Positions 33,101 to 43,327 of a stretch of 64,000 nt of DNA are shown in pieces. Numbering within the stretch: position 1 is the stretch's first letter; the number at the start of each line of letters is the position of its first letter. The position numbers were made by a program, and so were the translations under genes. The stretch comes from Lunularia cruciata (Eukaryota > Streptophyta > Marchantiopsida > Lunulariales > Lunulariaceae): positions 42,510,552-42,574,551 of the forward strand of contig OX419756.1 in NCBI GenBank assembly GCA_948567375.1, in the 5' to 3' direction. The notes beneath the pieces are model-generated. The model worked only from the letters and a program-made list of their open reading frames with translations, was not told the DNA's origin and did no database searches.

Positions 33101-33826
33101 TCACAGCAATCTTTGCCATCACTCCCGGGAAACTGAAATTCCAGTTCCATGCTAAAAAGGTAATACAAAGTCTAATCAAGACTTTGATTCTTGCCACTAC
33201 ATCTACCCTTCAAATTGCAAAACCTCTCACTCCCAATGGGTTGGCCACCTTCTTTGCCATGATCTATTCTCTCATTCTACAATGTTGGAAAATAAGACCC
33301 TCTCTTGGACAAGACACTCTAACTCCCTCAGGGTTTCGGAAAATCTCACTCTGAATGGGCTTTCGGACACGCATTACTGCTGGACGACTACTCAAAGGAA
33401 TTGGAAATTTACTCAAAGTATTCAACTTTCCACTGTGCAGTTGCAATTTTATATTGCCCTAAATCGCAGTCATTCTTTAGTCGATTTTGTCTGCAAATTT
33501 CTCTCTTTTGTGTGCACTCCCAATCACTGTCAAGACATGCTTCTTTTGCCCCCACCATTTCTTGAAATGTACTTTCTTGCCACGTATAGAGGTTGTTAAA
33601 CGGTCATTGTCTTTCTTGTGTCTTCCAACCTGAAGACGGTGATCTTTGGACTTTTTCCGGCGTACTCTTCTTCCGAGTACCTCCATCATCAGATCCGATG
33701 TCATCTTCTTTGGATTTTCTCCAAAGTTTCTTCCGTCCATTCTTTGTCCGCACTTGGACTTTTAGTGCTTACTTCGTCTCTTAAACACTACTAACCATAG
33801 AAAAACAAAAAAATGTGGGTACCACA
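30112..33826 (-). mobile_element. Element E, copy 2: 3715 bp, TG...CA, 5-bp TSD, no LTRs seen
   Basis: On the minus strand it starts TGTGGTACCCACAT plus a T-run at 33826 and ends GGTTGTCACA at 30112, the same termini as copy 1. Flanks gctta (30107-30111) and actta (33827-33831) are a 5-bp duplication with one mismatch. G2 coding sequence resumes on both sides, which confirms the boundaries. The only coding content is the E protein. Confidence 0.75.
30909..33740 (-). pseudogene. Element E protein, copy 2 (decayed)
   Basis: Same order as copy 1, in several frames. The basic N-terminus (33740-33270) includes VRRKKSKDH. The conserved globular region (33197-32535) has ITFLAWNWNFSFPGV, ARWTESDWKLVLG, YKVESYWDPIQRSIVGAMM, FAGAPMNWAKCF and PPHYFAPFAAHFYFGLNLL. 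Then come an acidic linker (32510-32200), coiled coil (about 32100-31125, for example LHELKLLMQETRKREAKD) and the tail GLEADDEVDIG. Alignment of the two copies shows conservation concentrated in the globular domain and the distal coil. Confidence 0.65.
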
Positions 33827-33831
33827 ACTTA

Positions 33832-34780
33832 GCTGATTATGCGGCGTCCTTTGTTTTCGGCCAGTGACATGTTTACATTGGGAGTTGACCTAGCCCTAGT
33901 GTTCAGATTGGCCGCCACACTTTGTGAGAGTAGAGATGATACAATTCCAACTACTAGAGCAAAGGTGGTTGGAAGTGGAGCTGACTTAGTTGAGGAGCAT
34001 GGGATCCATTCAGCGACAAATGGTTTATGGTAGGTAGCAGCGGCTAGACTAGAGGAGTTGCCAACTAGACCGGCCTTTGAGAGAGCGTGGTTTACACCTG
34101 GTGTTGTCCTATTGGATAACCAAAGGGGGATTTTCTGTTTGGTGCGACCTTCAAGGAAGGTCTGTACACCACAAAGAGTCTTGTTTGACTCTGGTGCGCA
34201 ATCCCTTATGTTGGGGAGGCTGCAATTGTCGGTCTGGAGTTACGAAAGACCGATGTGGAGAGGTGTTCATTTCAGATCCAAACATCTCTAGGTGGTGGTT
34301 TGACATAGTACATCATACGTGGGGAGCTTGTTGTCCAAGTTCAGCCTGGTCATCCGACTGATAGCACGGTGGTGAGAGCTCAAGCTATTGTGACAATAAA
34401 TGAGTCATATGATGTGCTAGTTGGAGGAGTAATGTTATACCCCATGAGTTTCAGTATTGACTCTTGGGAGGAGACAACCTCCTATAGACCAGGTTGGCAG
34501 TCTGGTGAGGGATGGGTATGTTGCCTAACAGTACGCTTCAATAGTGGTAGTCTTGGCTCACTACAGTCCGGGAACATGGCAGCATCAATTTTAGCTTTTA
34601 GTGGTGCAGTTACTTGGCCTAATGACTTATTGGAGGGGAATGCCTATGTAGAAGATACTCTAGTACCAGAGGAGATCACTCAGATTTGGAGTACAAGTGG
34701 GATTGTTCCATCCACCTTAGATGTTCCATTGTGGAGTTCAGAGGAGGCGTTGCAGCAACATGCAGATCAGTTGGTGTAGC
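33832..34780 (+). pseudogene. G2 aspartic protease region
   Basis: After the E insertion the G2 frame resumes. The retropepsin active-site motif FDSGA lies at about 34184-34198, preceded by the strand VLF, and a YDVLVGG..LYP segment (about 34410-34445) resembles the C-terminal part of the protease. The following SYRPGWQSGEG region leads into the methyltransferase. Frameshifts occur near 34290 and 34780. Confidence 0.7.
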
Positions 34781-34839
34781 AGGCTTGGAGTGGAGCCTTT
34801 ATACTATCAGGAGATGAGTGTGAGGATGAGCCTCCAGAG

Positions 34840-35880
34840 TTGATTGATTTGACACCTCTGGATACCACACTCATTGCTTGGCAGTATCCAATAGAGGGGA
34901 TATGTGTATTGGAGTTATTCGGTGGGATCAGCATTGGACTAGCTACGGTATTACAGGCGGGTATACAAGTACAAAGGTACTTGTATGTCGAGAGAGATGA
35001 GACTGCTTGGCAAGGCTCTCTACATCATGTGGCACACTTGGCCTATTGATATCCAGAGTTATTACCAATGTCAACAGTTAGAGGTTACCAAAAGGCCCTA
35101 CTTGCAAACATTTCCTTACTAGGGGCGCATGATCTAGAGAGACATGGGCCTCTTCACTTGGTGATTTTAAGATGGCCATGTTAGGGACATACACATGTTG
35201 GTAGAGGATTGGGTCTTCAAGATCCTCATTTTGGTGTGTTTTGGGAGATGTTACAAATACTACGATATCTCTAGGTTCATCAGTCCGTTTCTTTAGCTTA
35301 CCTTTTGGAGAACATTCCTTTGATGCGTGATTCTTGTACCAAAGTGGTGGCAAGTACACATCAGATCCATTCTTGGGATTTTTTGTATTGTTAGATGCAG
35401 CTAGAGTTGGATCACGGGCTCATCGTCTTCATCTTTGGTGGACAAAACTCTTACCCAGAGAGGTTTTGCAATGTGCTTATGATGGGATTTAGCGACTTGA
35501 CTACATCCGTGTTGATGATATCTTGGATGTTGGGCATCAATCTCAGATGGTAGAAGTGGTTGATAGGTCACCTATGGCAGTGGTGAACCTAGTTGGAAAG
35601 CCTAGAGCCGCATTTCACACACTCATGAGTTTCCCAAGCTCTCATGCTTTTTGAAAAGGGGGACTTGGACTTGTTTGGGACTCACAATTATAGCAATTGG
35701 TGGAACCCAATGCTGATGAGAGAGAGCGGGCAATGGGTTTTTGCATTGGTATTATTGCTATTCCAGTAGTGTTAGAGGCATCCCGGCGTTAGGTGTTAGG
35801 TCAAGCTATGGACTTGAACTGTTTGACCTGGATTGTGAGCCTTGGCTTGGCAGATTAGCGTAGGATGCGCTTGATAGGCA
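34840..35880 (+). pseudogene. C5-cytosine DNA methyltransferase domain inside G2 (decayed)
   Basis: Motifs appear in the family order. Motif I: VLELFGGISIGLATVLQAGI (about 34909-34968), then an acidic motif II, YLYVERDETA. Motif IV: a WPC tripeptide with the catalytic Cys at 35179-35181. Motif VI: LLENIPL with ENI at 35308-35316 (ENV in most enzymes). After a frameshift, motif VIII: DAARVGSRAHRLHLWW (35394-35441). Then FHTLMSFPSSHAF and EPNADERERAMGF (about 35703-35742), and a motif-X-like LGQAMDLN (about 35798-35821). The length of about 320 codons fits a bare catalytic domain. It resembles the DNMT3/DRM type in linear order. In-frame stops make it inactive. Confidence 0.8.
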
Positions 35881-36229
35881 TCATTACTCAGACACTTGTG
35901 AGCCTTGTGTCTATTGAGACGATTCAGGCACATGTTGGGGGCGATGGACCGAGTGGACATGGTATTCTTGGGACACATCCAGTAGCTACTAGGGAGAGTG
36001 GTCTACTTGGAGTCCATCTAGATGAGCGTGGGCTACTTGGATTACACCCTTGGTACACATGGGATGCATCTAGACGACGTGTGGAACTTGCAGCCAGAGT
36101 GGAGGGAGTTTTTCACATAGAAGTTGGGACCTCTAGTGGTTGGGAGCATGACACTATTGCTCCCAAGGGCCCAATGTAGCAGCCAGTCAATACATCTTCC
36201 ACTCCTACTATAGTTATAGAGGATACTTG
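35881..36229 (+). pseudogene. G2 linker between methyltransferase and reverse transcriptase
   Basis: Mostly open sequence with a Gly/Leu-rich stretch (GLLGVHLDERGLLGLHPWYTWDASRRR broken into shorter repeats, about 36000-36080). No domain is recognised. It leads into the pre-RT segment ...LTGEERQRVWRFLRSH. Confidence 0.5.
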
Positions 36230-37115
36230 GGAGCTAGATCTTGGACCCAAGCTTACTGGAGAGGAAAGACAGAGGGTTTGGAGGTTCTTGAGGAGCCACA
36301 CAAGTTGTTTTGCCTTCAATATGAACGATTTGCTTGCTTTGAAAGGACTTGGTATACAAATTGAGCTGACTAGTGATACACTAGGTTTTTGGCGTCCTTA
36401 TTGATATAGTGAGATGGAGAGGACATTGATCTAGAGCCAGAGTAGTGACCTTTTTGAGGCTAGTTTGGTGGAGATTTCACATGGAGAGTATGCATCAGCA
36501 ATAGTGATGCTAGCCAAGAAGGATATGCATGGCAACTACACAGATAGGCGGATGTATAGAGATTACCGTCCTATCAACCAATAGAACAGGGCTGATTGGT
36601 TTGCCATGCTTACACCATAGGAGATTTTTGATGCGATTGGGCATGCAAAGGTCTTCAGTTCTTTGGATCTTCGAGCAAGATATCATCAATTGCCAATCAA
36701 AGAGGAGGATAAGTCCAAGACAGTATTTTGGGCTATTGATCCTCACGGCAAGGATGTGTTATATCAATGGAGGTTCTTACCATTTGGGTTAAAGAACACC
36801 TCCAATGAGTTCTAGAGGGTCATGGATAGGATCCTAGCTCAATTGGATTTGGCTCGGTGCTATATTGATGACATTTTGGTCTATAACACTATTGTGGAGG
36901 AGCATGAGAGACAGTTGTTAGAGGTGTTTGAGAGGTTGAGATCTCATGGACTCAAATTACATCCTGGGAAGTGTAGGTTCTTCCACAAGCAAGTTGAGTA
37001 TTTGGGTCACACTATCTACCCTGGAAGACTTGGTGTTCAACAAACCAAGGTGGAGGCTATTCCACGTATTCCTCAACCTACGGATGTAGCTGAGTGTGAG
37101 CATTTCTTGGGTTAG
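36230..37115 (+). pseudogene. G2 reverse transcriptase
   Basis: Recognisable Ty3/Gypsy RT. MYRDYRPIN (about 36554-36580) corresponds to the usual CVDYR.LN block. SSLDLRARYHQLPIKEEDKSKTVF follows in pieces, then FLPFGLKNTSNEF and the catalytic YIDD at 36861-36872. The C-terminal LHPGKCRFF and VEYLGHTI motifs are present. At least three in-frame stops and a frameshift near 37112. Confidence 0.85.
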
Positions 37116-38040
37116 TGAACTTCTATCACCAAGGCTATTTTAGAGCATCTGGTTTCATTACCAAGGTCTTGACAAAGCTGACCAAGCTTACATAGGAGTG
37201 GTGTTGGGGAGATGAGCAAGAGAGAGCTTTTGTAGAGCTCAAGGAGAGGTTGACATCTACTCCTATTTTGAGGAGACCAATTAGAGGATGACCATTTTAG
37301 GTTCATACTGATTGGAGTATGCTTGGGCTTGGAGCAGTGCTCACCCAACATGATGATGAGGAGAAGGAGTTTGTGGTGGCCTTTGCTAGTTGCTCCAGCA
37401 ATTCAGCGAAGGCAAAGTATAGTTCATATGAGGGAGAGTGCTTGGTAGCAGTTTGGGCAGTAGCATATTTCCAATGTTACCTATTTGGTAACCCCTTCAC
37501 TCTCATCATTGATCATCAGCCGCTGAAGTGGTTGATGGAGTCCAACAAGCTTTTAGGGAAGCTTGCACGATGGGCTCTAATTTTACAAGAGTATGATTTC
37601 ACGGTTTTTCACTGACCAGGAGTGGTAAACCGTGATTGTGATGGGTTGAGTAGAAACCCATGTCCCATCCAACAAGATCAGACCAAAGCACGTTGGCATG
37701 GTGAGACAGATGAGGAGAGGGTGCCAGGTTGGCATGCATCTGCCTTTTTATGTATATTTTTTGAGGCTTTTGTGGTATCTCTCTCAGCCCATACAGGATG
37801 AGTTATTGAGGTCATAGATCCAAAGAGTGAAGATATTGGTAAAGTTCAGCAAGACATTCATGGTGATGTCTTAGTGATGGAATATCTTTGCACTGGTGTT
37901 GTGAGTGGACAATTGGGGCCAAGGAGAGAGACCGTGTTCTTCAACAAGCCAAACGGTTCAGATTGGAGTGCAGATACTTTTTGCGTGTATGAGAGGATGG
38001 TGGAGTGCAAGTAGTACCACTTCCATCTTAGAGACCACAA
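37116..38040 (+). pseudogene. G2 RNase H and linker to integrase
   Basis: HTDWSMLGLGAVLTQHD (from about 37302) is the RNase H active-site strand, with Asp retained and TDWS in place of TDAS. YEGECLVAVWAV, TLIIDHQPLKWLM and, after a stop, NRDCDGLSR complete the domain by about 37650. 37660-38040 is a degenerate linker before the integrase zinc-binding region. Confidence 0.75.
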
Positions 38041-38940
38041 TTGGTCCATCATGCTCATGAGAAGCTAGGACATTTTGGAGTAAAGCGTATGTATAGCTTA
38101 CTCCAGAGTCATTATTGGTGGTGCGGTATGCAGACTAAAGTACAGCAGTTTGTTGCCAAATGTGTGGTTTGTGACCAAGTTAGAGCATCATTCAATGCTC
38201 CTACACCATAGTAACACCCATTACCTATCATGGGATTGGGTTACCATTGGAGTTTGGACTTTGCTGGACCTTTACCGTTGACTGTGAGACATCATCGGTA
38301 TGTTTTGGTGATGGTGGAGCACTTCTCTAAGTGGATTGAGTTGGTGGCACTTCTTGAGAAGTCTAGTGAAGGGACAGCTAACTTGTTCCTGGATTGAGTT
38401 CTTAGTCATTTTGGTGCACCAATTGAGGTCTTGGCTGATCAAGGTACAGAGTTCTTGGGGGAGTTTCAGGTCTTGTGTGACAAGGCTTTGATTGATCATT
38501 GTACTACATCCCAAGATCACCCTAAGGCAGATGGCTTAGCAAAGAGAGTGGTTTAGATGGTGAAGAGAGGATTGCAAAAGTATGGTGTGCATAGAGGCCA
38601 CTTGGGAGATTGGGATCTCTAGTTACCTTGGTTGGCCATGGGCTATTGGTTCAGCCGGCAAGTCTCCTTAGCATCCTTCTCTCCTTACTTCCTACTCTAT
38701 GGACGAGATCCTGATTTACTTGCCGCCATTTGTCGAGATGTTACTATAGTTTTGGACTTGGATGACCCAAATGTATGAATGAGCGTATGTTCTCAAAGGG
38801 CAGAGATCTTTTGGAGAGTGATGGTGATGGCCTTTGAGAACTTGGCAATTGCTCAACATAGAGATACTTTATGCTATGCTACCATTCAAGGAGGAGTTTA
38901 TAGACCCTTGATCTGTTGATTTCATCCAAGAGACTATGTA
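38041..38940 (+). pseudogene. G2 integrase (catalytic Glu replaced)
   Basis: HHCC region: HAHEKLGHFGVKRM followed by CVVCDQV (about 38045-38185). Catalytic core: first Asp in LDFAGP (about 38260), second Asp in LADQGTEF (about 38433). The third position reads GLAKRVV where Glu is expected, at the correct D-D35-E spacing. Stops at about 38397 and 38556. The core ends near LLYGRDPD, then a poorly conserved C-terminal region runs to about 38940. Confidence 0.8.
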
Positions 38941-39145
38941 TATCTAGAGTAGACAGCACCAATGACACTTGGTGTTTTGACAAGCCGCACTATCTTGAGA
39001 GTGCATGAGTTTTTGCCATTTGGAGTCCTTGTGTTAGAAGGACATGATGGTGTTGTTTGGAAGGATCATGTGCGCAATTGTGCGCCCTCCCAAACATTGA
39101 TGGTTTATGGACCCAAGCTTGGCTCTTGTACATGCAGGCTTGAGG

Positions 39146-39286
39146 TGTATGTTATGTGGCTCTTCTGGTGGAGCTGCTACTATGTTAGTGCGTGATAGTT
39201 GTTTGAGAGGATGGCATATGACATGTATGACTCCTCCTCTCACGGTGGTTCCTCAAGGACAATGGTTATGTCTTAGATGTACTTGA
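39146..39286 (+). pseudogene. PHD finger at the C-terminus of the G2 polyprotein
   Basis: Reads RCMLCGSSGGAATMLVRD, then SCLRGWHMTCMTPPLTVV and PQGQWLCLRCT, followed by a stop at 39284. Spacing fits C4HC3: C-X2-C ... C-X4-H-X2-C ... C-X2-C, with the typical WH and W-X-C-X2-C features and the PPL...P.G.W signature. One zinc ligand is Arg (CGT, likely from TGT). It follows the integrase and precedes the polypurine tract by about 155 bp, so it was the last domain of pol. PHD fingers commonly read histone H3 tails; a targeting role is inference. Confidence 0.75.
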
Positions 39287-39441
39287 CCTATAGCTAGTTC
39301 ATTCTTTCAATGGTATAGATTGCAGACAGGCTACTAACAATGGGGCTCCATAGCACCCGGCCTCCTGATCTTTGCCCATCATAGGGTATACCATATACTT
39401 ATAGTGGATGGCTATCTAGAGTTAGAGGGACCTATTTGCCA

Positions 39442-40125
39442 GCTAGGGGGGCAATTGTGGTACTTTAGAGTCTATGTATGACTTATGTGTGAGTTGTGTT
39501 TCTATAGTGTATGATGTTGATAGTGATATATGTTGTGCAGCAATGTATATATGCACGATAGTTGTCACGCCATTTGTAGTGTCGCATATAGATTGCTTAG
39601 ACATTGGAGTTCTAGTGGTAGTAGTTAGAGTTATTTCAGCTATTTCTCCAAGACTACTTTCTGATGGTCAGATTTTGTGTTTGGTGTACTGACTTCATGG
39701 TGGGGCCCACCATCACTTTGCACCATTTGCACCATTGAGTGTGTCGTCAGTGGGACCGTTAGGGTTCAGATCTACCTCAAGTCCAAGGGGTATACTTTTG
39801 AAGTGTAGCTCCAAAGAGCTCACTTCTTTGATGTTAAGCCTTCAAGTTCCTGGCTATGGTGGACAGAGGCCAGCGAGCGTCACCTGGATTCTCTATGCTG
39901 GAGTAGGTGTGGTTTGATTGTAATCAGTGCCTAGTTGTTAGCAGTTTATAGAGTGACAAATTAAGTACTAATGCGAGTTGAGTTGAGTTTAGAATGGTAA
40001 ACAATCTGATTATTGTGGCACTTTAGAGTTTATGTATGACTTATGTGTGAGCTGTGTTTCTATAGTGTATGATGTTGACAATGATGTATGTTGTGTAGCG
40101 ATGTATATAAGTACAACAAAATTGG
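39442..40125 (+). mobile_element. G2 polypurine tract and 3' LTR, followed by a second LTR start
   Basis: GCTAGGGGGGCAAT (39442-39455) precedes TGTGGTACTTTAGAG at 39456, the LTR start. A second start, TGTGGCACTTTAGAG, occurs at 40014, and the two are about 90% alike for about 110 bp. A possible LTR end ...GGTAAACA lies at 40003. The second copy breaks off near 40125. This may be two LTRs in tandem or a local duplication. Confidence 0.55.
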
Positions 40126-40240
40126 CATTAGCTAGTCCATACTTGGCAATTTGTGTAGGTCCTTTAGGGTGTTTCTTAAAATAACCTGTAGGATGAAAGT
40201 GATTAGGGAACTATTTCCTCTCCTTCTTGGTTAAGAGGTT
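40126..40240 (-). pseudogene. Family D protein domain fragment (D''), piece 1
   Basis: The minus strand from 40240 reads NLLTKKERK, a stop, then FPNHFHPTGYFKKHPKGPT. This matches the D' protein (NLLTKEERMRFPTHFH..GY..PKGPT). Its continuation is at 44532-44661; the C element was inserted between them. Confidence 0.65.
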
Positions 40241-40815
40241 TGTCATAGCCCACCTCATGTTCCCTAAGGTGGATTTTTTGTTTTTTTTTTCTTCAAATAA
40301 GCGCATCATGTTGAGTAGGATGATGCAAGAAGGTATAAAGTATGGTTTATACTTCAATTGCCACTAAGTTTTGAAGAGCACCTAGAGAGGGGAGTGGATG
40401 TTTGAGTTCAAAGGTACCATGAACACAAGTGTGGGATGACATGTTGGGAGCCACCATCAATGGGTAACTCTTCAACTTCTTGTTTAACAAGGAGCTTACA
40501 CATAGGATGAAGAACCAGTTTTGGTCTCCATGAGTTCTTGTGCCACTTCACACATGCATGGATCGCAATGCTTCACCAAAATTGTGTGCCAAAATCTTGA
40601 ATGGATTGATTGAATAAATAAATGCATATAAATGCAGCATCTTGCAAGGAGGTAAAGTTTGACTGAATTGGCTTGATGCTCTACCCATTCTTGGAGCAAG
40701 AGAGGGTGTGGGAGTGGAGGTTCAATCTGCTCTCACAACAATGTTAGAGTTAGACTGCTAGACCAGGCCATCCTTGACCAAGACAATGTTTTGGTGGATG
40801 ATGAGGAGGAGGTCT

Positions 40816-41508
40816 TGTGAGCCGGCATGTCTCTCACTCAAGATGAACCTCTGATGGCTATTATGGTAGCGCACCATGGACTAAGAAGGCAAGGTATCCA
40901 AACTCCATCATACTCCTCCAAGGCTAACACTCCAAGACTCAAGACATTGCTCACTAGAGAACTCAATGAGAGAGAGATAGTTGCAAAATGAAAGGATGAT
41001 GAGTACCTCCTCACTCCTTGTTTATATACTTGTGAAATAGTTACATACCAAAGTTTCTAATTACCGTTGTAACTCAAGTTACTAGACTAAAAGTCAAGTA
41101 AAGTCAAAAAATAGAAAGGAATATCCATTCACATGGGCATATTCCCCTAAGCATGTGGTCTTATCTTGACCCAACCACTAAGTCAAGGATTCCTTCACAT
41201 GGGCTATCCTTGGACTAAAGAAGAATCCAAAACAAAAAGGCTTGCGGGCCCAAGAGTTCTCAACTCTTTCCTCAAAGCCAAACACTTAGGAATAATACCA
41301 AGTCAACACACTAAAATCCAAAATAGTGGTGCTCATCTTTTCTACTTCCTCTAAAGTAAGGTCCTCTCTATCTTAGCTATGACTAAATTTAGCTAACCAT
41401 GACTAATATAGAACAATCCTTTATCTCTATATAAATAATATCTCTTAAATACTTGTAATACCAAGCTAAATATCACAATACCACACACATGCACAAATGG
41501 GTGTTATA
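40816..41508 (-). mobile_element. Solo LTR of family A
   Basis: 693 bp, full-length copy; no primer site or leader adjoins it. Flanking 4-mers gtct (40812-40815) and gtcc (41509-41512) match at three of four positions. It probably arose by LTR-LTR recombination and lies inside the C element. Confidence 0.85.
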
Positions 41509-41729
41509 GTCCCAATATCTTGATTGCAAAAGAAGACTGTTCCTCCAACACCAATACACAAAAAAGAGTGCACAATCAGGTTATGGCTGTCCATCAAGGA
41601 GACACTCATCAGGTTGTAACTCCACCTTAGGAACTAGTGCTCAAGACTATCCTACCCTCACCATCTTGGGTGAGTGGAAATGAGACATAGAGTGAGGAAA
41701 AGAGTAAAGGACCAGGAAGATGGGCGTCC

Positions 41730-43327
41730 TTGGACCTGGATAGGATCATTGCAGAAGTCACCTCTCCTCCTAAGAATGTTAGACTTAAGAAGACAGTGGT
41801 AGCTGAGTCTAAACTTGAAGAAGGGGGACCTGCAAGTACCTTGGGACCACCACAAGTGCATCATGCCCTGATGATCCTTGCCCTGACTCACGATCTTCAG
41901 CAAGCTAGTGGAGCCATGCTGGCCCCACCACGAGAGGTGCCATGGCCCAAGCCAAGTCCTCCAATGTACATGGAGTGGCCCTTCATGTACCCACCCAACT
42001 ATCCTCCATTCTCATCTTGGGCTGTCTATATGTTGGGACCAATACTGAAGACCTTGGAAGAACTACTCCCTACCTACCAAGAAATTGACCTTGTGGTGAT
42101 GGATCATAAGAGATTGATCTATTTCTTGTACTTTCACATTCAGATGGCCATATGGGAAAAACAAGCAGTAGAAAGTGCATAAGTTAAAGCCAAAACCCAC
42201 TTTTTGCACCTAGGGATCCAAGTGACAGAAATAAAAGGGTATTGTGCATAGGACAAACAATGTCATGACCAAGGAGAATCTCAAGAGATGGCCTATCTTT
42301 GAGAACAACTAGCATGGGAAAAAGGGAGAGGTCAGTATGGTGATCACAGCCATGGGGCACCACAAAGAGGGAGTGGTGCACTATGAAGGGAAGAAGACCC
42401 AACTTCTATAGATGCATGAATTCATCACCTTGAAGCTGCTCTGGAAAATTGGGAAGACTCCTTGAAGACAAAGCAAGATGAGTTCACTATGCTTTCCAAC
42501 AACTACAAGGCTTGGAAGTGTGATAGTGACATTGGGCTAATAAAGCACTAGAAGGAATTATGGAGCATCAAGGTAGATCTTATAGTGATGAATGTCTACC
42601 TAACAAGAGAAGGCCTTTGTGAATTACAAGACCACACAAGAGGAGAGTATGGAGAAAATGGTTTGGGAGATAGCCAAGATGAAGGAGGAGATAGCATGCT
42701 CAAGGCAGCAGATTACCCAATTGGACTCCAATTTAACAACTATCAAGGGTATATCTGAGTGGCAAGGGGAGCAGATGAAGAAGAAGCATGCCAAGGAGTT
42801 GGATGTTAGGGACAAGGAAGTGATCTCGTTGAAGAAGGAGCTAGATAGTCTACAAAAGGAGAAGGTCATAGAGAAGCAATCTTGTTATGCCACCTTGGAA
42901 GTTGCCAAGATGCACATCAAGGAGTTGTCCATGAAGATAGAGCCCACATCCTCCAAGTACAAGTTAGACAAGAGGTGGAGATGGAGTTGCAATCTATCCA
43001 TGATACTCTGGATGAGGAACAAATGAGAGTTCTACAATCATGGAAGATAATGCTTATATGCTAAAGACCCAAGTGAAAATGGCTATTACAACCCAAGCTC
43101 ACCAAGCTAAGCTATGGGAACTGAAGTCAGAGATACACGAATTAGAAGCCAAGACCTACTCCACTAAACAATTGACCAAGTTGGAAGAGAAGTTGCACAA
43201 GCATGCTGATGCCAAGTTCAAAAGTATCTTAACAATATATCAATATAGCAATATCCACCACAAATTGGAGGTGTACAACAAACTCATCAAAGAGCTGATT
43301 CAGACATGCAAGGTGAAGGAGGGTTAG
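41730..43327 (+). pseudogene. Family C coiled-coil protein (decayed)
   Basis: An open stretch at 41730-42182 encodes a Pro-rich segment with PPMYMEWPFMYPPNYPPFSSW and then LKTLEELLPTYQEIDLVV. After stops, 42619-43026 is a clear coiled coil (EEIACSRQQITQLDSNL, KKHAKELDVRDKEVISLKKE). 43040-43327 continues it in another frame (LWELKSEIHELEAKTYS, LTKLEEKLHKHADAKF), ending at the stop near 43325. Overall plan (unknown N-terminus, linker, long coil, long 3' UTR) parallels D and E. No enzyme motif is visible. Confidence 0.55.

Larger units (their letters stand above)
28947..40013 (+). mobile_element. Gypsy element G2 (decayed) carrying DNA methyltransferase and PHD modules
   Basis: Domain order on the plus strand: gag with CCHC knuckles; an inserted E element (30112-33826); aspartic protease; C5-cytosine methyltransferase; reverse transcriptase; RNase H; integrase; PHD finger; polypurine tract; LTR starting at 39456. 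The order protease-RT-RNase H-integrase defines Ty3/Gypsy. Stops and frameshifts occur in every domain, so it is a fossil. The 5' LTR and the N-terminus of gag are missing on the left, where the A element begins. The 3' LTR end is uncertain. Confidence 0.85.

Noticed and set aside
34840-35880. The methyltransferase as an independent host gene
   Set aside because: It has no separate exon structure or flanks, contains stops and a frameshift like the rest of G2, and lies between protease and RT on the same strand.
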